Source: Polyangium fumosum
GTDB lineage: Bacteria > Myxococcota_A > Polyangia > Polyangiales > Polyangiaceae
Length of the DNA stretch: 64,000 nucleotides
Direction of reading: 5' to 3'
NCBI RefSeq assembly: GCF_005144585.1
Contig: NZ_SSMQ01000049.1
Location: 31,932-95,931, forward strand
Shown here: piece by piece, positions 53,176 through 60,172 of the stretch
Layout of the letters: every line of letters starts with the position of its first letter
How positions within the stretch are numbered: position 1 is the stretch's first letter
Program-made: the position numbers and the translations under genes
Notes under the pieces: generated by a model
Told to the model about the DNA's origin: nothing
Seen by the model: only the letters and a program-made list of their open reading frames with translations
The model's database searches: none

Positions 53176-54273
53176 CTACACGCCATCCGTTGGATCTCGA
53201 AGCATCTGGATCTTGCTCTCCAGCCGCTTCGAGACCCACACCTTGTTGTGCTCGTCCACGACGACCGCGCCGCAGTCGTCGAGCTCCTCGCAGATCGACA
53301 GGCCCTTGTCCGGGCCGAGGATGAAGATCGCGTCGTCGATCCCGTCGGCGGTGAAGGCGTCCTTGGCCCACACGGTCACGCTGCGGCTCTTCCGGGCGGG
53401 GTAACCCGTGCGCGGATCGATGATGTGATGCCAGCGCTTGCCGTCCTTCACGAAGGCGCGCTCGTAGTCGCCGGCCGTCGAGAAGGAGTGGTCGGTCACG
53501 TCGATCATCGCGAAGTAGTCGTTCGGCCCCTGCCCGCGTGGATCCCGTACGCCGACGCGGTAGGGCGAGCCGTCGGGCTTCTTGCCGCGCACGTACAGAT
53601 CGCCGCCGGCCTGCACGTAGAACGACGCGAGCCCCTCGGCGGCGAGCACCTTCGCGGCGGCGTCGACGGCGTAGCCCTTGGCGATGCCGCCGAGGCTCAC
53701 GCGCATGCCGGGCTTGCTCAGCATCACGCTGCGCGCGTCGTGGTCGAGCTTGATCTTGCGGTAATCGATGAGCGCCCGTGCCGCGTCGATGTCGGCCTTC
53801 GAGGGCACCTCCTCGACCTTGTTCTCGTCGAAGCGCCAGAGATCGCGCATCGCCTCGAACGAGATGTCGAAGACGCCCTCCGAGCGATCCGCGACCGAGA
53901 TGCTCTTCTTGATCACCTCGAACGTCTCGGGCCCGACGGCGACGGCCTGCTTGCCCGCGGCCTGGTTGATGCGCGAGATCTCGCTGTCGTCGCGCCAGGT
54001 CGTCATGAGCCGTTCGAGCCTGCGGATCTCGGCGAGCGCCTTGTCGAGCTTCGGCCGGATCGCTGCTTCGTCGAGCTCGCGCGTGGTGAACGTCGTGATC
54101 ACGACGTGCGTGCCCATCGCCTTGTCGTCGAGCGTGATCTTCTTCGGATCGAAGGGCGGCGGGCGCGGCGCCGTGGCCTCTGCGCGCGGCTCGGGCGTGG
54201 GCTCGGGCGGCGAGGACGTGTTGCACGCCGCGAGGGCGAGCGCGCCGAGGAGGAACATGTGGCTCGTTCGCAT
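53176..54273 (-). CDS. apbE: FAD:protein FMN transferase, lipoprotein (ApbE)
   Basis: The 365-residue protein has a lipobox LAAC (near residue 17) and the ApbE domain: MGTHVVITTF, VFDISFEAMRDLW, VSLGGIAKGYAVDAAAKVL, VQAGGDLYVRG, HHIIDPRTGYPA and the late AKDAFTADGIDDAIF. ApbE moves FMN from FAD to a Thr of target proteins such as Nqr/Rnf subunits in the periplasm. No such target is in the window. The ATG overlaps the stop of the methyltransferase gene (TGATG). Confidence 0.92.
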   Translation of the reverse strand: MRTSHMFLLGALALAACNTSSPPEPTPEPRAEATAPRPPPFDPKKITLDDKAMGTHVVITTFTTRELDEAAIRPKLDKALAEIRRLERLMTTWRDDSEISRINQAAGKQAVAVGPETFEVIKKSISVADRSEGVFDISFEAMRDLWRFDENKVEEVPSKADIDAARALIDYRKIKLDHDARSVMLSKPGMRVSLGGIAKGYAVDAAAKVLAAEGLASFYVQAGGDLYVRGKKPDGSPYRVGVRDPRGQGPNDYFAMIDVTDHSFSTAGDYERAFVKDGKRWHHIIDPRTGYPARKSRSVTVWAKDAFTADGIDDAIFILGPDKGLSICEELDDCGAVVVDEHNKVWVSKRLESKIQMLRDPTDGV

Positions 54274-55319
54274 CACGGCTCCCGCGTGATCCGCACGTAG
54301 ACATGCGACGGCGGGGCGATGCCCGTCTCCACGCGCACCTTGGGCATCCCCGGCGCGAGCGCCGCGACGAGCGCGAGCTCTTCCTCGTAGTACATGCGTC
54401 GGATCGAGGTCACGGCGTCGTAGTAGAACGTGTACGTCCGACCGTACAGGGCTCCGACGAGCGCCACGAGCCCGAGCGTCGTGAAGCTCCGCTCCCCGTC
54501 GATGAAACACGCGCCTACGCGGGCGCGCCGCGCCGCCTCGCTCATCATCCGCGCGATCATCCCCGGCGGGAAATGGTGGATCGCCTGGGTGCAGGTGATC
54601 ACGTCCACGCCTCGCTCCGACAGGCCTCCGAGCGCGAGCGCGTCCTCGACCGAGAACCGCACCGAGAGCCCCCGCTCGGCTGCCTGCGCGCGCCCGAGCG
54701 CGAGGTACTCCTCCCGCAGATCACTCGCCTCGATCGCGGCCCGATCCCCGAACCGCTCGGCGAGGTGCAACGCGAGCCCGCCGTGCCCCGCCGCGACGTC
54801 GTGCACGATCGGCCGCTTCCCTTCACCGCTCGCGGCCTCCACGAGCGGATCGATCGCCGCCATCACCGTCTCGTAGATCCCCGTGCAGTGGTTGAACCGA
54901 TCGAGCACGTCGAGCGCGTGTGTCCGCTCGTCCTCCGGCAGGCTCGGATCATCCATGAGCTCCGGCCTGTCGCGGTAGAGACGCGCGTCCACCGCGTGGA
55001 GCAGCTCTGTGAGCGGGGCGCGACCGCCTTCGTCGAGATCGCTCGGCCGTTCGGCGCGCATCGTCGTGATGGCCTCCGCGACGAGGGCGTCGAAGCGCTC
55101 GATCGCCGCGGCCTCGCCGCGGAGCACGGCGCCTTCGAGCGGGGCGATCGCGGGCCCGAAACGATCGATCGTTCGGCGCATCGCCCTGCCGCGGTGCGGC
55201 GCGAGCGCGGCGCGGAGTGGTCCACGTACATCGTGACGGCTCATCCTGCGCATCACCGCTTCGAGGGCCGGATCGAAGCTTCGGCGCAGGACCTCGGAGA
55301 GCATCGAGGCTCGGGGCAT
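54273..55319 (-). CDS. Class I SAM-dependent methyltransferase
   Basis: The 348-residue protein has a helical N-terminal part of about 150 residues and a methyltransferase Rossmann fold: VHDVAAGHGGLALHLAERFG (motif I), AIEASDLREEYLALG (motif II acidic), VDVITCTQAIHHFPPGMIAR (motif IV). The C-terminal region has Tyr-rich FYYDAVTSIRRMYYEEEL. The substrate is not visible; the domain layout fits small-molecule or natural-product methyltransferases. Its stop and the ApbE start share a base, so the two genes are coupled. Confidence 0.85.
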   Translation of the reverse strand: MPRASMLSEVLRRSFDPALEAVMRRMSRHDVRGPLRAALAPHRGRAMRRTIDRFGPAIAPLEGAVLRGEAAAIERFDALVAEAITTMRAERPSDLDEGGRAPLTELLHAVDARLYRDRPELMDDPSLPEDERTHALDVLDRFNHCTGIYETVMAAIDPLVEAASGEGKRPIVHDVAAGHGGLALHLAERFGDRAAIEASDLREEYLALGRAQAAERGLSVRFSVEDALALGGLSERGVDVITCTQAIHHFPPGMIARMMSEAARRARVGACFIDGERSFTTLGLVALVGALYGRTYTFYYDAVTSIRRMYYEEELALVAALAPGMPKVRVETGIAPPSHVYVRITREP

Positions 55320-55399
55320 GGCGCGAGCTTAACGCATCCCGACGCGGCGTCGCGTCACGAGCGCCCCGCGCGAGAGGGCTGTATGATGCGCGATCAACC

Positions 55400-56593
55400 A
55401 TGCCGACGACGTCCATCGATCGACCCGTCAGGGAAGCCATCCTCGCGGCCGCGCATGCCGTCACGCCGATCGTCCGCGACGTCGCCGCGCGGATCTTCGC
55501 GCACCCGGAGCTACGCTTCGAAGAGACGCGCGCTGCTGGCTGGATCTGCGAGGCCATCGAGGCCGAGGGTGTCCCCGTCGAACGCGGCACCGGCGGCCTC
55601 CCCACGGCCTTCCGCGCGCGCCTCGGCGACGGCGCGGGCCCGCGCGTGGCGATCCTCGCCGAGTACGACGCGCTCCCCGAGATGGGCCACGCGTGTGGCC
55701 ATAACCTCATCGCCGGCGGCGCGCTTGGTGCGTTCCTCGCGATCGCGCGGGCGCGCCCCTCCTTCGCGGGCACGATCGAGATCATCGGCACGCCCGCCGA
55801 GGAGGGCGGCGGCGGCAAGATCCGCCTGCTCGAAGCCGGCGTCTTCGAGGGCGTCACGGCCGCGATGATGTTTCACCCGTACGATTGTGACATCCTCGCG
55901 CCCTCCTCCCTCGCGAGCCATTGGCTCTCGCTCCGCTTCAAGGGGGTGCCTTCGCATGCGGCGATGGCCCCGTGGGAGGGCAAGAGCGCGCTCGCGGCGG
56001 CGCTCGCGACGATGCACCTCGTCGATGCGCAACGCGTGCAACTGCGGGACGGCACGCGCGTGCACGGCGTCGTCGTCGAGGGCGGCCAGGCGGTCAACAT
56101 CATCCCCGAGCGCGCCGTGGTGGACTTCGCGGTGCGCGCGTCGTCGTTCGCCGAGCTCTCGATCGTGCGCGCGCTCGTCGAGCGATGCGCGCGCGGCGCG
56201 GCGATCGCGTGTAGCGTCGAGGTGGAGATCGAGGTCCGCGGCGGTTACAAGGACCTGCGCCCGAACCTCCCGCTCGCGCGTCGCTTCGGCGAGCACCTCG
56301 CTGCGCTCGGCCGGCCTGCGCGGGAGGTCGACCCCGTGCGCAGCATGGGCTCGACGGACATGGGCGACATCTCCCACGTGATCCCTTCGATCCACCCGCT
56401 GATCGCGATCTGCGACGAGGGGGAGACCATGTGCCACGAGCACCCGTTCGCGCGGCATGCGGACAGCGATCGAGGCGCGGAGGCGATGATGTTCGCGGCG
56501 CAGGCGATGGCGCTCACGGCGCTCGACGTCCTCGCGGACGCACCCTTGCGGGCGGGGATGACGTCGTATTTCGAGGGGAAAAACGGGCGGTAA
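55400..56593 (+). CDS. M20-family amidohydrolase (AbgB/peptidase M20D type)
   Basis: The 397-residue protein has zinc-binding segments AILAEYDALPEMGHACGHN (Asp and His/Cys site), GTPAEEGGGGKIRL with the catalytic Glu pair, and the late His in MCHEHPF. The dimerisation insert (about 190-300; LRFKGVPSHAAMAPWEGKSA) is present. Such enzymes release acyl groups from amino acids or p-aminobenzoyl-glutamate. The GHACGHN form with Cys matches M20D members. ATG 55400 gives the family N-terminus. It is divergent from the methyltransferase gene. Confidence 0.88.
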   Translation: MPTTSIDRPVREAILAAAHAVTPIVRDVAARIFAHPELRFEETRAAGWICEAIEAEGVPVERGTGGLPTAFRARLGDGAGPRVAILAEYDALPEMGHACGHNLIAGGALGAFLAIARARPSFAGTIEIIGTPAEEGGGGKIRLLEAGVFEGVTAAMMFHPYDCDILAPSSLASHWLSLRFKGVPSHAAMAPWEGKSALAAALATMHLVDAQRVQLRDGTRVHGVVVEGGQAVNIIPERAVVDFAVRASSFAELSIVRALVERCARGAAIACSVEVEIEVRGGYKDLRPNLPLARRFGEHLAALGRPAREVDPVRSMGSTDMGDISHVIPSIHPLIAICDEGETMCHEHPFARHADSDRGAEAMMFAAQAMALTALDVLADAPLRAGMTSYFEGKNGR

Positions 56594-56595
56594 AA

Positions 56596-57213
56596 TCAGG
56601 CCGCGGGCGCGCGCTTGCTATCGACGCCGGCGGCTTGCAGGTCGTCGAGCATGCCCGTCGTCCCTTCGAGCGGGATCGCGCGGGCGAGGGCCACGCGCTC
56701 GAGCATCATCGCGAGCTCCAGCATGTTGCTCACGGGCGGCAGCAGCGCGCTCGTCCCGTCCCAGAGATCGAGCCCGATGTGGCCGCGCAGCACCGGCAGA
56801 TCCTGCCCCTTTTGCTCGGTCTTCGGGATGCGCACCTTGTCGATCTGCGACCAGCTCCAGCGCCGCACCCGCGGCACCCCGAACGAGAGCAGCTCGCGCA
56901 GCACGATCCCCTCCGGGTTCACCACCACGCCGCGCATCTGGTCGCGCAAAACCCCGGCGATCGCGCTGCAAAACAGGATGATCGCGCACACGCTGGCGGG
57001 CATGATGCGGTGCCGATCGTCCTCGACGACGTACTTGAAGAGCCAGGTGTCCGTCGGGGCGTGTTGCCCGTACACGATCGCGCCCGAGATCAGGAGCGCG
57101 ACCGCGAGGTACACGAGCCAGGGAAGGCGCTCCTTCAGCGGCGGCCCGAACGACACCGTGCTGTCCGGGCGATACGTCATGTCGAAGCCGGGAGGACGAG
57201 AAGGTCGCGCCAT
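56596..57213 (-). CDS. Two-helix membrane protein with PH-like domain
   Basis: The 205-residue protein has two membrane helices (LPWLVYLAVALLISGAIVYG and ASVCAIILFCSAIAGVLRDQ, about residues 30-95). A soluble part (VVVNPEGIVLRELLSFGVPR, then WSWSQIDKVRIPK) follows, like the bacterial PH (DUF304/YdbT-like) domain that follows membrane hairpins. No enzyme motif is seen. Start at 57213 or an internal ATG at 57180 cannot be decided by ribosome-binding site. It converges with the amidohydrolase, 2 bp apart. Confidence 0.65.
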   Translation of the reverse strand: MARPSRPPGFDMTYRPDSTVSFGPPLKERLPWLVYLAVALLISGAIVYGQHAPTDTWLFKYVVEDDRHRIMPASVCAIILFCSAIAGVLRDQMRGVVVNPEGIVLRELLSFGVPRVRRWSWSQIDKVRIPKTEQKGQDLPVLRGHIGLDLWDGTSALLPPVSNMLELAMMLERVALARAIPLEGTTGMLDDLQAAGVDSKRAPAA

Positions 57214-57257
57214 GTGCAGCAGTCTACACGACCCGGGCGCGAACCTTGGCTCGGCCT

Positions 57258-57383
57258 AGCAGCCTGTGGATGGATCTGCTGCGCGCCCCGAATCGTCGGT
57301 CGACATCGCTCGAAATCCTTCTGGATTCCTCGCTCCGTCGCCCTAGCTTCGGGGCGCTCGCGACGATCCTTCCACAGGCTGCT
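57258..57383. repeat. 126-bp element with 19-bp inverted ends and internal stems
   Basis: AGCAGCCTGTGGATGGATC (57258-57276) and GATCCTTCCACAGGCTGCT (57365-57383) are inverted copies with 18 of 19 positions matching. Inside, GCGCCCCGAA pairs with TTCGGGGCGC and AATCC with GGATT, giving a long branched hairpin. It lies between the stop at 57390 and the start at 57213 of two minus-strand genes. It could be a miniature inverted-repeat element or a processed RNA; no coding sequence is inside. Confidence 0.7.
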
Positions 57384-57389
57384 CGCGGC

Positions 57390-57737
57390 TCACGGACACT
57401 CGGAGGCCTTCGTCGGATTCGTTCGGAAATATTCGAGGCACCAGGGGCTCAGCGCCGCGGTGAAGTCCGCACACGGAATCTGATCCGGCGGCGTGCCCGA
57501 GCGATCCGTCGCCAGCGCTTCTTTGCAGGACGCGCAGCACTTCTGCTTCATGTCGCCCTCGCCTGCGGGCTTCGCGTCTTCTTCGGGCTTCGGCGCCGTC
57601 TCCTCGCCGGCCATGTCCTGGCCGCCCGTGTCCTTGTCGACGTCCGGGACTTCCGCTTGCTTGGGCTTGCTACACGCCGCGACGAGCAGGGAGGACGCGA
57701 AGAACAAGCCGACGAGCGCGCTCGAAACCTTCTTCAT
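57390..57737 (-). CDS. Small Cys-rich lipoprotein
   Basis: The 115-residue protein has a lipoprotein signal (KKVSSALVGLFFASSLLVAAC), an acidic Asp/Glu/Lys linker and a C-terminal Cys-bearing part (MKQKCCASCKEALATD, IPCADF, SPWCLEYF, ASECP) with seven Cys in all besides the lipid Cys. The CC-x-x-C spacing resembles small disulphide-rich or metal-binding domains. Function unknown. ATG 57737 places the lipobox correctly; an upstream in-frame ATG does not. Confidence 0.72.
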   Translation of the reverse strand: MKKVSSALVGLFFASSLLVAACSKPKQAEVPDVDKDTGGQDMAGEETAPKPEEDAKPAGEGDMKQKCCASCKEALATDRSGTPPDQIPCADFTAALSPWCLEYFRTNPTKASECP

Positions 57738-57842
57738 GATGAACCCGGCTTTATCGGAAGCACGTCCGGGAATCAAACGTGGTGTTCGTCGCGACGCTTT
57801 GAGCGTGGCGCGCTCCTACCCTCCTATAGCAAACTCGCCGCC

Positions 57843-59312
57843 ATGCACGTGCACCTCGTGGGCGTGGCTGGGACGGGGATGGGCGCGCTCGCTGGGCTTT
57901 TCAAGGCCAGCGGGCACGACGTCTCCGGCTCCGACGTCGCCTTCTATCCCCCCATGGGCCCCGCCCTCGAACGCTGGGGCATCCGGCTCATGGAGGGCTT
58001 CGACCCGAAGCACCTCGAACCCCGCCCTGATCTCGTCGTCATCGGGAACGTTTGCCGTCCAACGAACCCCGAGGCCCGCGCGGCGCTCGACAGCGGCCTT
58101 CCGACGAAGAGCATGCCGCACGCGCTCGCCGAGCTCTTGCTCGTGCACCGCTCGCCGCTCGTCGCCTCCGGCACGCACGGCAAGACCACGACGAGCGCGC
58201 TCTGCGCGTGGCTCCTCCACGAGGCCGGCCGTGACCCGGGCTTCCTCATCGGCGGCCTCCCGAAAAACTTCGACGCGAGCTTCCGCGTCCCCGGCGACGT
58301 CGCGCGCGGCGGCCGTCTGCCGCTCGTCACCGGCGAGGGCATGTCGCGTCGGAAAACGCCGTTCGTCGTCGAGGGCGACGAGTACGACACGGCCTTCTTC
58401 GAGAAGACGCCAAAGTTCTGGCACTACCGGCCCGAGGTCGCGATCCTCACGTCGATCGAGCACGACCACGTCGACATCTACCCCGACGAAGCTTCCTACC
58501 TCGCGGCCTTCCGCGGCTTCGTCGAGCGTGTCCCCGAGAGCGGCCTCATCGTCGCGGCCGCCGCCGATCGCCACGTCGTCGACGTCGTCCGCGCCTCGGC
58601 CCGCGCCGAGGTCGCGTGGTTCGCCCTCGAAGGCGACGACATGCACGGACAGCCGCCCCACTGGCTCGCCGCGCCTGCGGGCGTCGACGAGACCGGCCAG
58701 TCCTTCGACCTCTACGCCGGCGGCGTCTACGCAGGCCGCGTCGCGGTCACGATCCCCGGCCGCCACAACATCCGCAACGCGCTCGCCGCCGCCGCCGCCG
58801 TCGCGCAGGGCTTCGGCGTCCCGCTCTCCACCGTGATCTCGGCGCTCGCCACGTTCCAGGGCGTTCGCCGCCGGCAGGATCTTCTCTATGAAGTGCGCGG
58901 CGTCCGCGTCTACGACGACTTCGCCCACCACCCGACCGCCGTCGACGAGACCCTGCGCGCGCTCCGCGCTCGCCACACGAAAGGCTCGCTCTTCGCGGTC
59001 TTCGAGCCGCGCAGCGCGACGGCGTGCCGCGCCCTGCATCAGGCGCAGTACGGCAGCGCCTTCGACGCGGCCGACGTCATCATCCTCGCCCCGCTCGGCC
59101 GAACCGAGATCCCCGAAGCCGAGCGGCTCGACCTGCGCGCGCTCGCGGCGGCGCTCGAAGCGCGGGGCAAGCGCGCGCTCACGCCGGCGTCCGTCGACGA
59201 GATCGTCACGTTGCTCGCGCGGGATGCGCAGGCGGGCGACACCATCGCGCTGCTTTCGAACGGCGCGTTCGGCGGGATCTACGACAAGCTAAGGGGAGCG
59301 CTCGCGCCATGA
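57843..59312 (+). CDS. mpl: UDP-MurNAc:L-Ala-gamma-D-Glu-meso-DAP ligase
   Basis: The 489-residue Mur-ligase has an N-terminal Rossmann part (HLVGVAGTGMGALAGLFKAS), the ATP loop VASGTHGKTTTSALCAWLL, the middle motif FVVEGDEYDTAFFEKTPKFW and ILTSIEHDHVDIYP, and the C-terminal PGRHNIRNALAAAA and YDDFAHHPTAV. The last and the EGDEYD form point to Mpl rather than MurC. Mpl recycles murein tripeptide from wall turnover back to UDP-MurNAc. It is coupled by 4 bp (ATGA) to the next gene. Confidence 0.92.
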   Translation: MHVHLVGVAGTGMGALAGLFKASGHDVSGSDVAFYPPMGPALERWGIRLMEGFDPKHLEPRPDLVVIGNVCRPTNPEARAALDSGLPTKSMPHALAELLLVHRSPLVASGTHGKTTTSALCAWLLHEAGRDPGFLIGGLPKNFDASFRVPGDVARGGRLPLVTGEGMSRRKTPFVVEGDEYDTAFFEKTPKFWHYRPEVAILTSIEHDHVDIYPDEASYLAAFRGFVERVPESGLIVAAAADRHVVDVVRASARAEVAWFALEGDDMHGQPPHWLAAPAGVDETGQSFDLYAGGVYAGRVAVTIPGRHNIRNALAAAAAVAQGFGVPLSTVISALATFQGVRRRQDLLYEVRGVRVYDDFAHHPTAVDETLRALRARHTKGSLFAVFEPRSATACRALHQAQYGSAFDAADVIILAPLGRTEIPEAERLDLRALAAALEARGKRALTPASVDEIVTLLARDAQAGDTIALLSNGAFGGIYDKLRGALAP

Positions 59313-60151
59313 AGAGCACGACGACGGGCGAGCGTGCGCAGTTTGCCGCCATCGCGCAGCTCGTGGCCGAGGAGGCGGGCGCGCTCGTCAGCGCCGGCTT
59401 CCGTTCGCGCCCGCCCGTCGAGTCGAAGGGCCCCTCCGACCTCGTCACCGAGTACGACCGCGCGAGCGAGGACATGATCGCCATGCGCCTCGGCTCGCTC
59501 GCCCCCGGCATCCCCGTCGTCGGCGAAGAGCGCGGCGACGGCTTTGCTCCGATGGCCTTGCGCAGCGGCCTCGTCTGGTACGTCGACCCGCTCGACGGCA
59601 CGACGAACTTCGTGCACGGCCACCCGTTCTGGAGCATCTCCGTCGGCCTCTTCGACGGTGACGAGCCGATCGCGGGCGCGGTCGTGGCGCCGGCGCTCGG
59701 CCTTCGCTGGAGCGGCTGGGTGGGCGAGCCCGTCAGTGTCTCGGGCCGCTCGGGCCGGCACGGCGAGGCGCGGCGCAACGGTCAACGATGCGGCGTGAGC
59801 CCGACGATGCGGCTCGAGGACGCGCTCGTCGCGACGGGCTTTCCGACCGTGCGCAACGTCGCGCCTGCGAACAACTTCCACTCGTTCATGAGCGTGAAGC
59901 ACGTGGTGCAGGGGGTGCGGCGTTGCGGGAGCGCCGCGATCGACCTGTGCATGGTGGCCGACGGCACCTACGACGGGTACTGGGAGCGCAAGCTCAACAT
60001 CTGGGACGTCGCGGCGGGATGCGCGGTGGTGCTGGCGGCGCGGGGAAGGGTCACGTCGCTGGAGGGCAGGGTGCCCGACTATCACCAGGGGCACATCGCC
60101 GTGTCGAATGGCCACCTGCACGACGCGCTGGTCGAGGCGATCAACGCATAG
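59309..60151 (+). CDS. Inositol-monophosphatase-family protein
   Basis: The 280-residue protein has the metal-site motifs GEERGD (Glu), WYVDPLDGTTNFVHGHPFWS (DPLDGT) and NIWDVAAGCAVVLAARGRV (WDxAAG), plus SDLVTEYDRASE. This fits Mg-dependent inositol-1-phosphatase/SuhB or FIG-type phosphatases. Its exact substrate is unknown, perhaps a sugar phosphate of cell-wall recycling in view of the coupled mpl. AAGGGGAG lies upstream of ATG 59309. Confidence 0.9.
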   Translation: MKSTTTGERAQFAAIAQLVAEEAGALVSAGFRSRPPVESKGPSDLVTEYDRASEDMIAMRLGSLAPGIPVVGEERGDGFAPMALRSGLVWYVDPLDGTTNFVHGHPFWSISVGLFDGDEPIAGAVVAPALGLRWSGWVGEPVSVSGRSGRHGEARRNGQRCGVSPTMRLEDALVATGFPTVRNVAPANNFHSFMSVKHVVQGVRRCGSAAIDLCMVADGTYDGYWERKLNIWDVAAGCAVVLAARGRVTSLEGRVPDYHQGHIAVSNGHLHDALVEAINA

Positions 60152-60172
60152 GGAAGGGAGGCGCCTCGCGCT

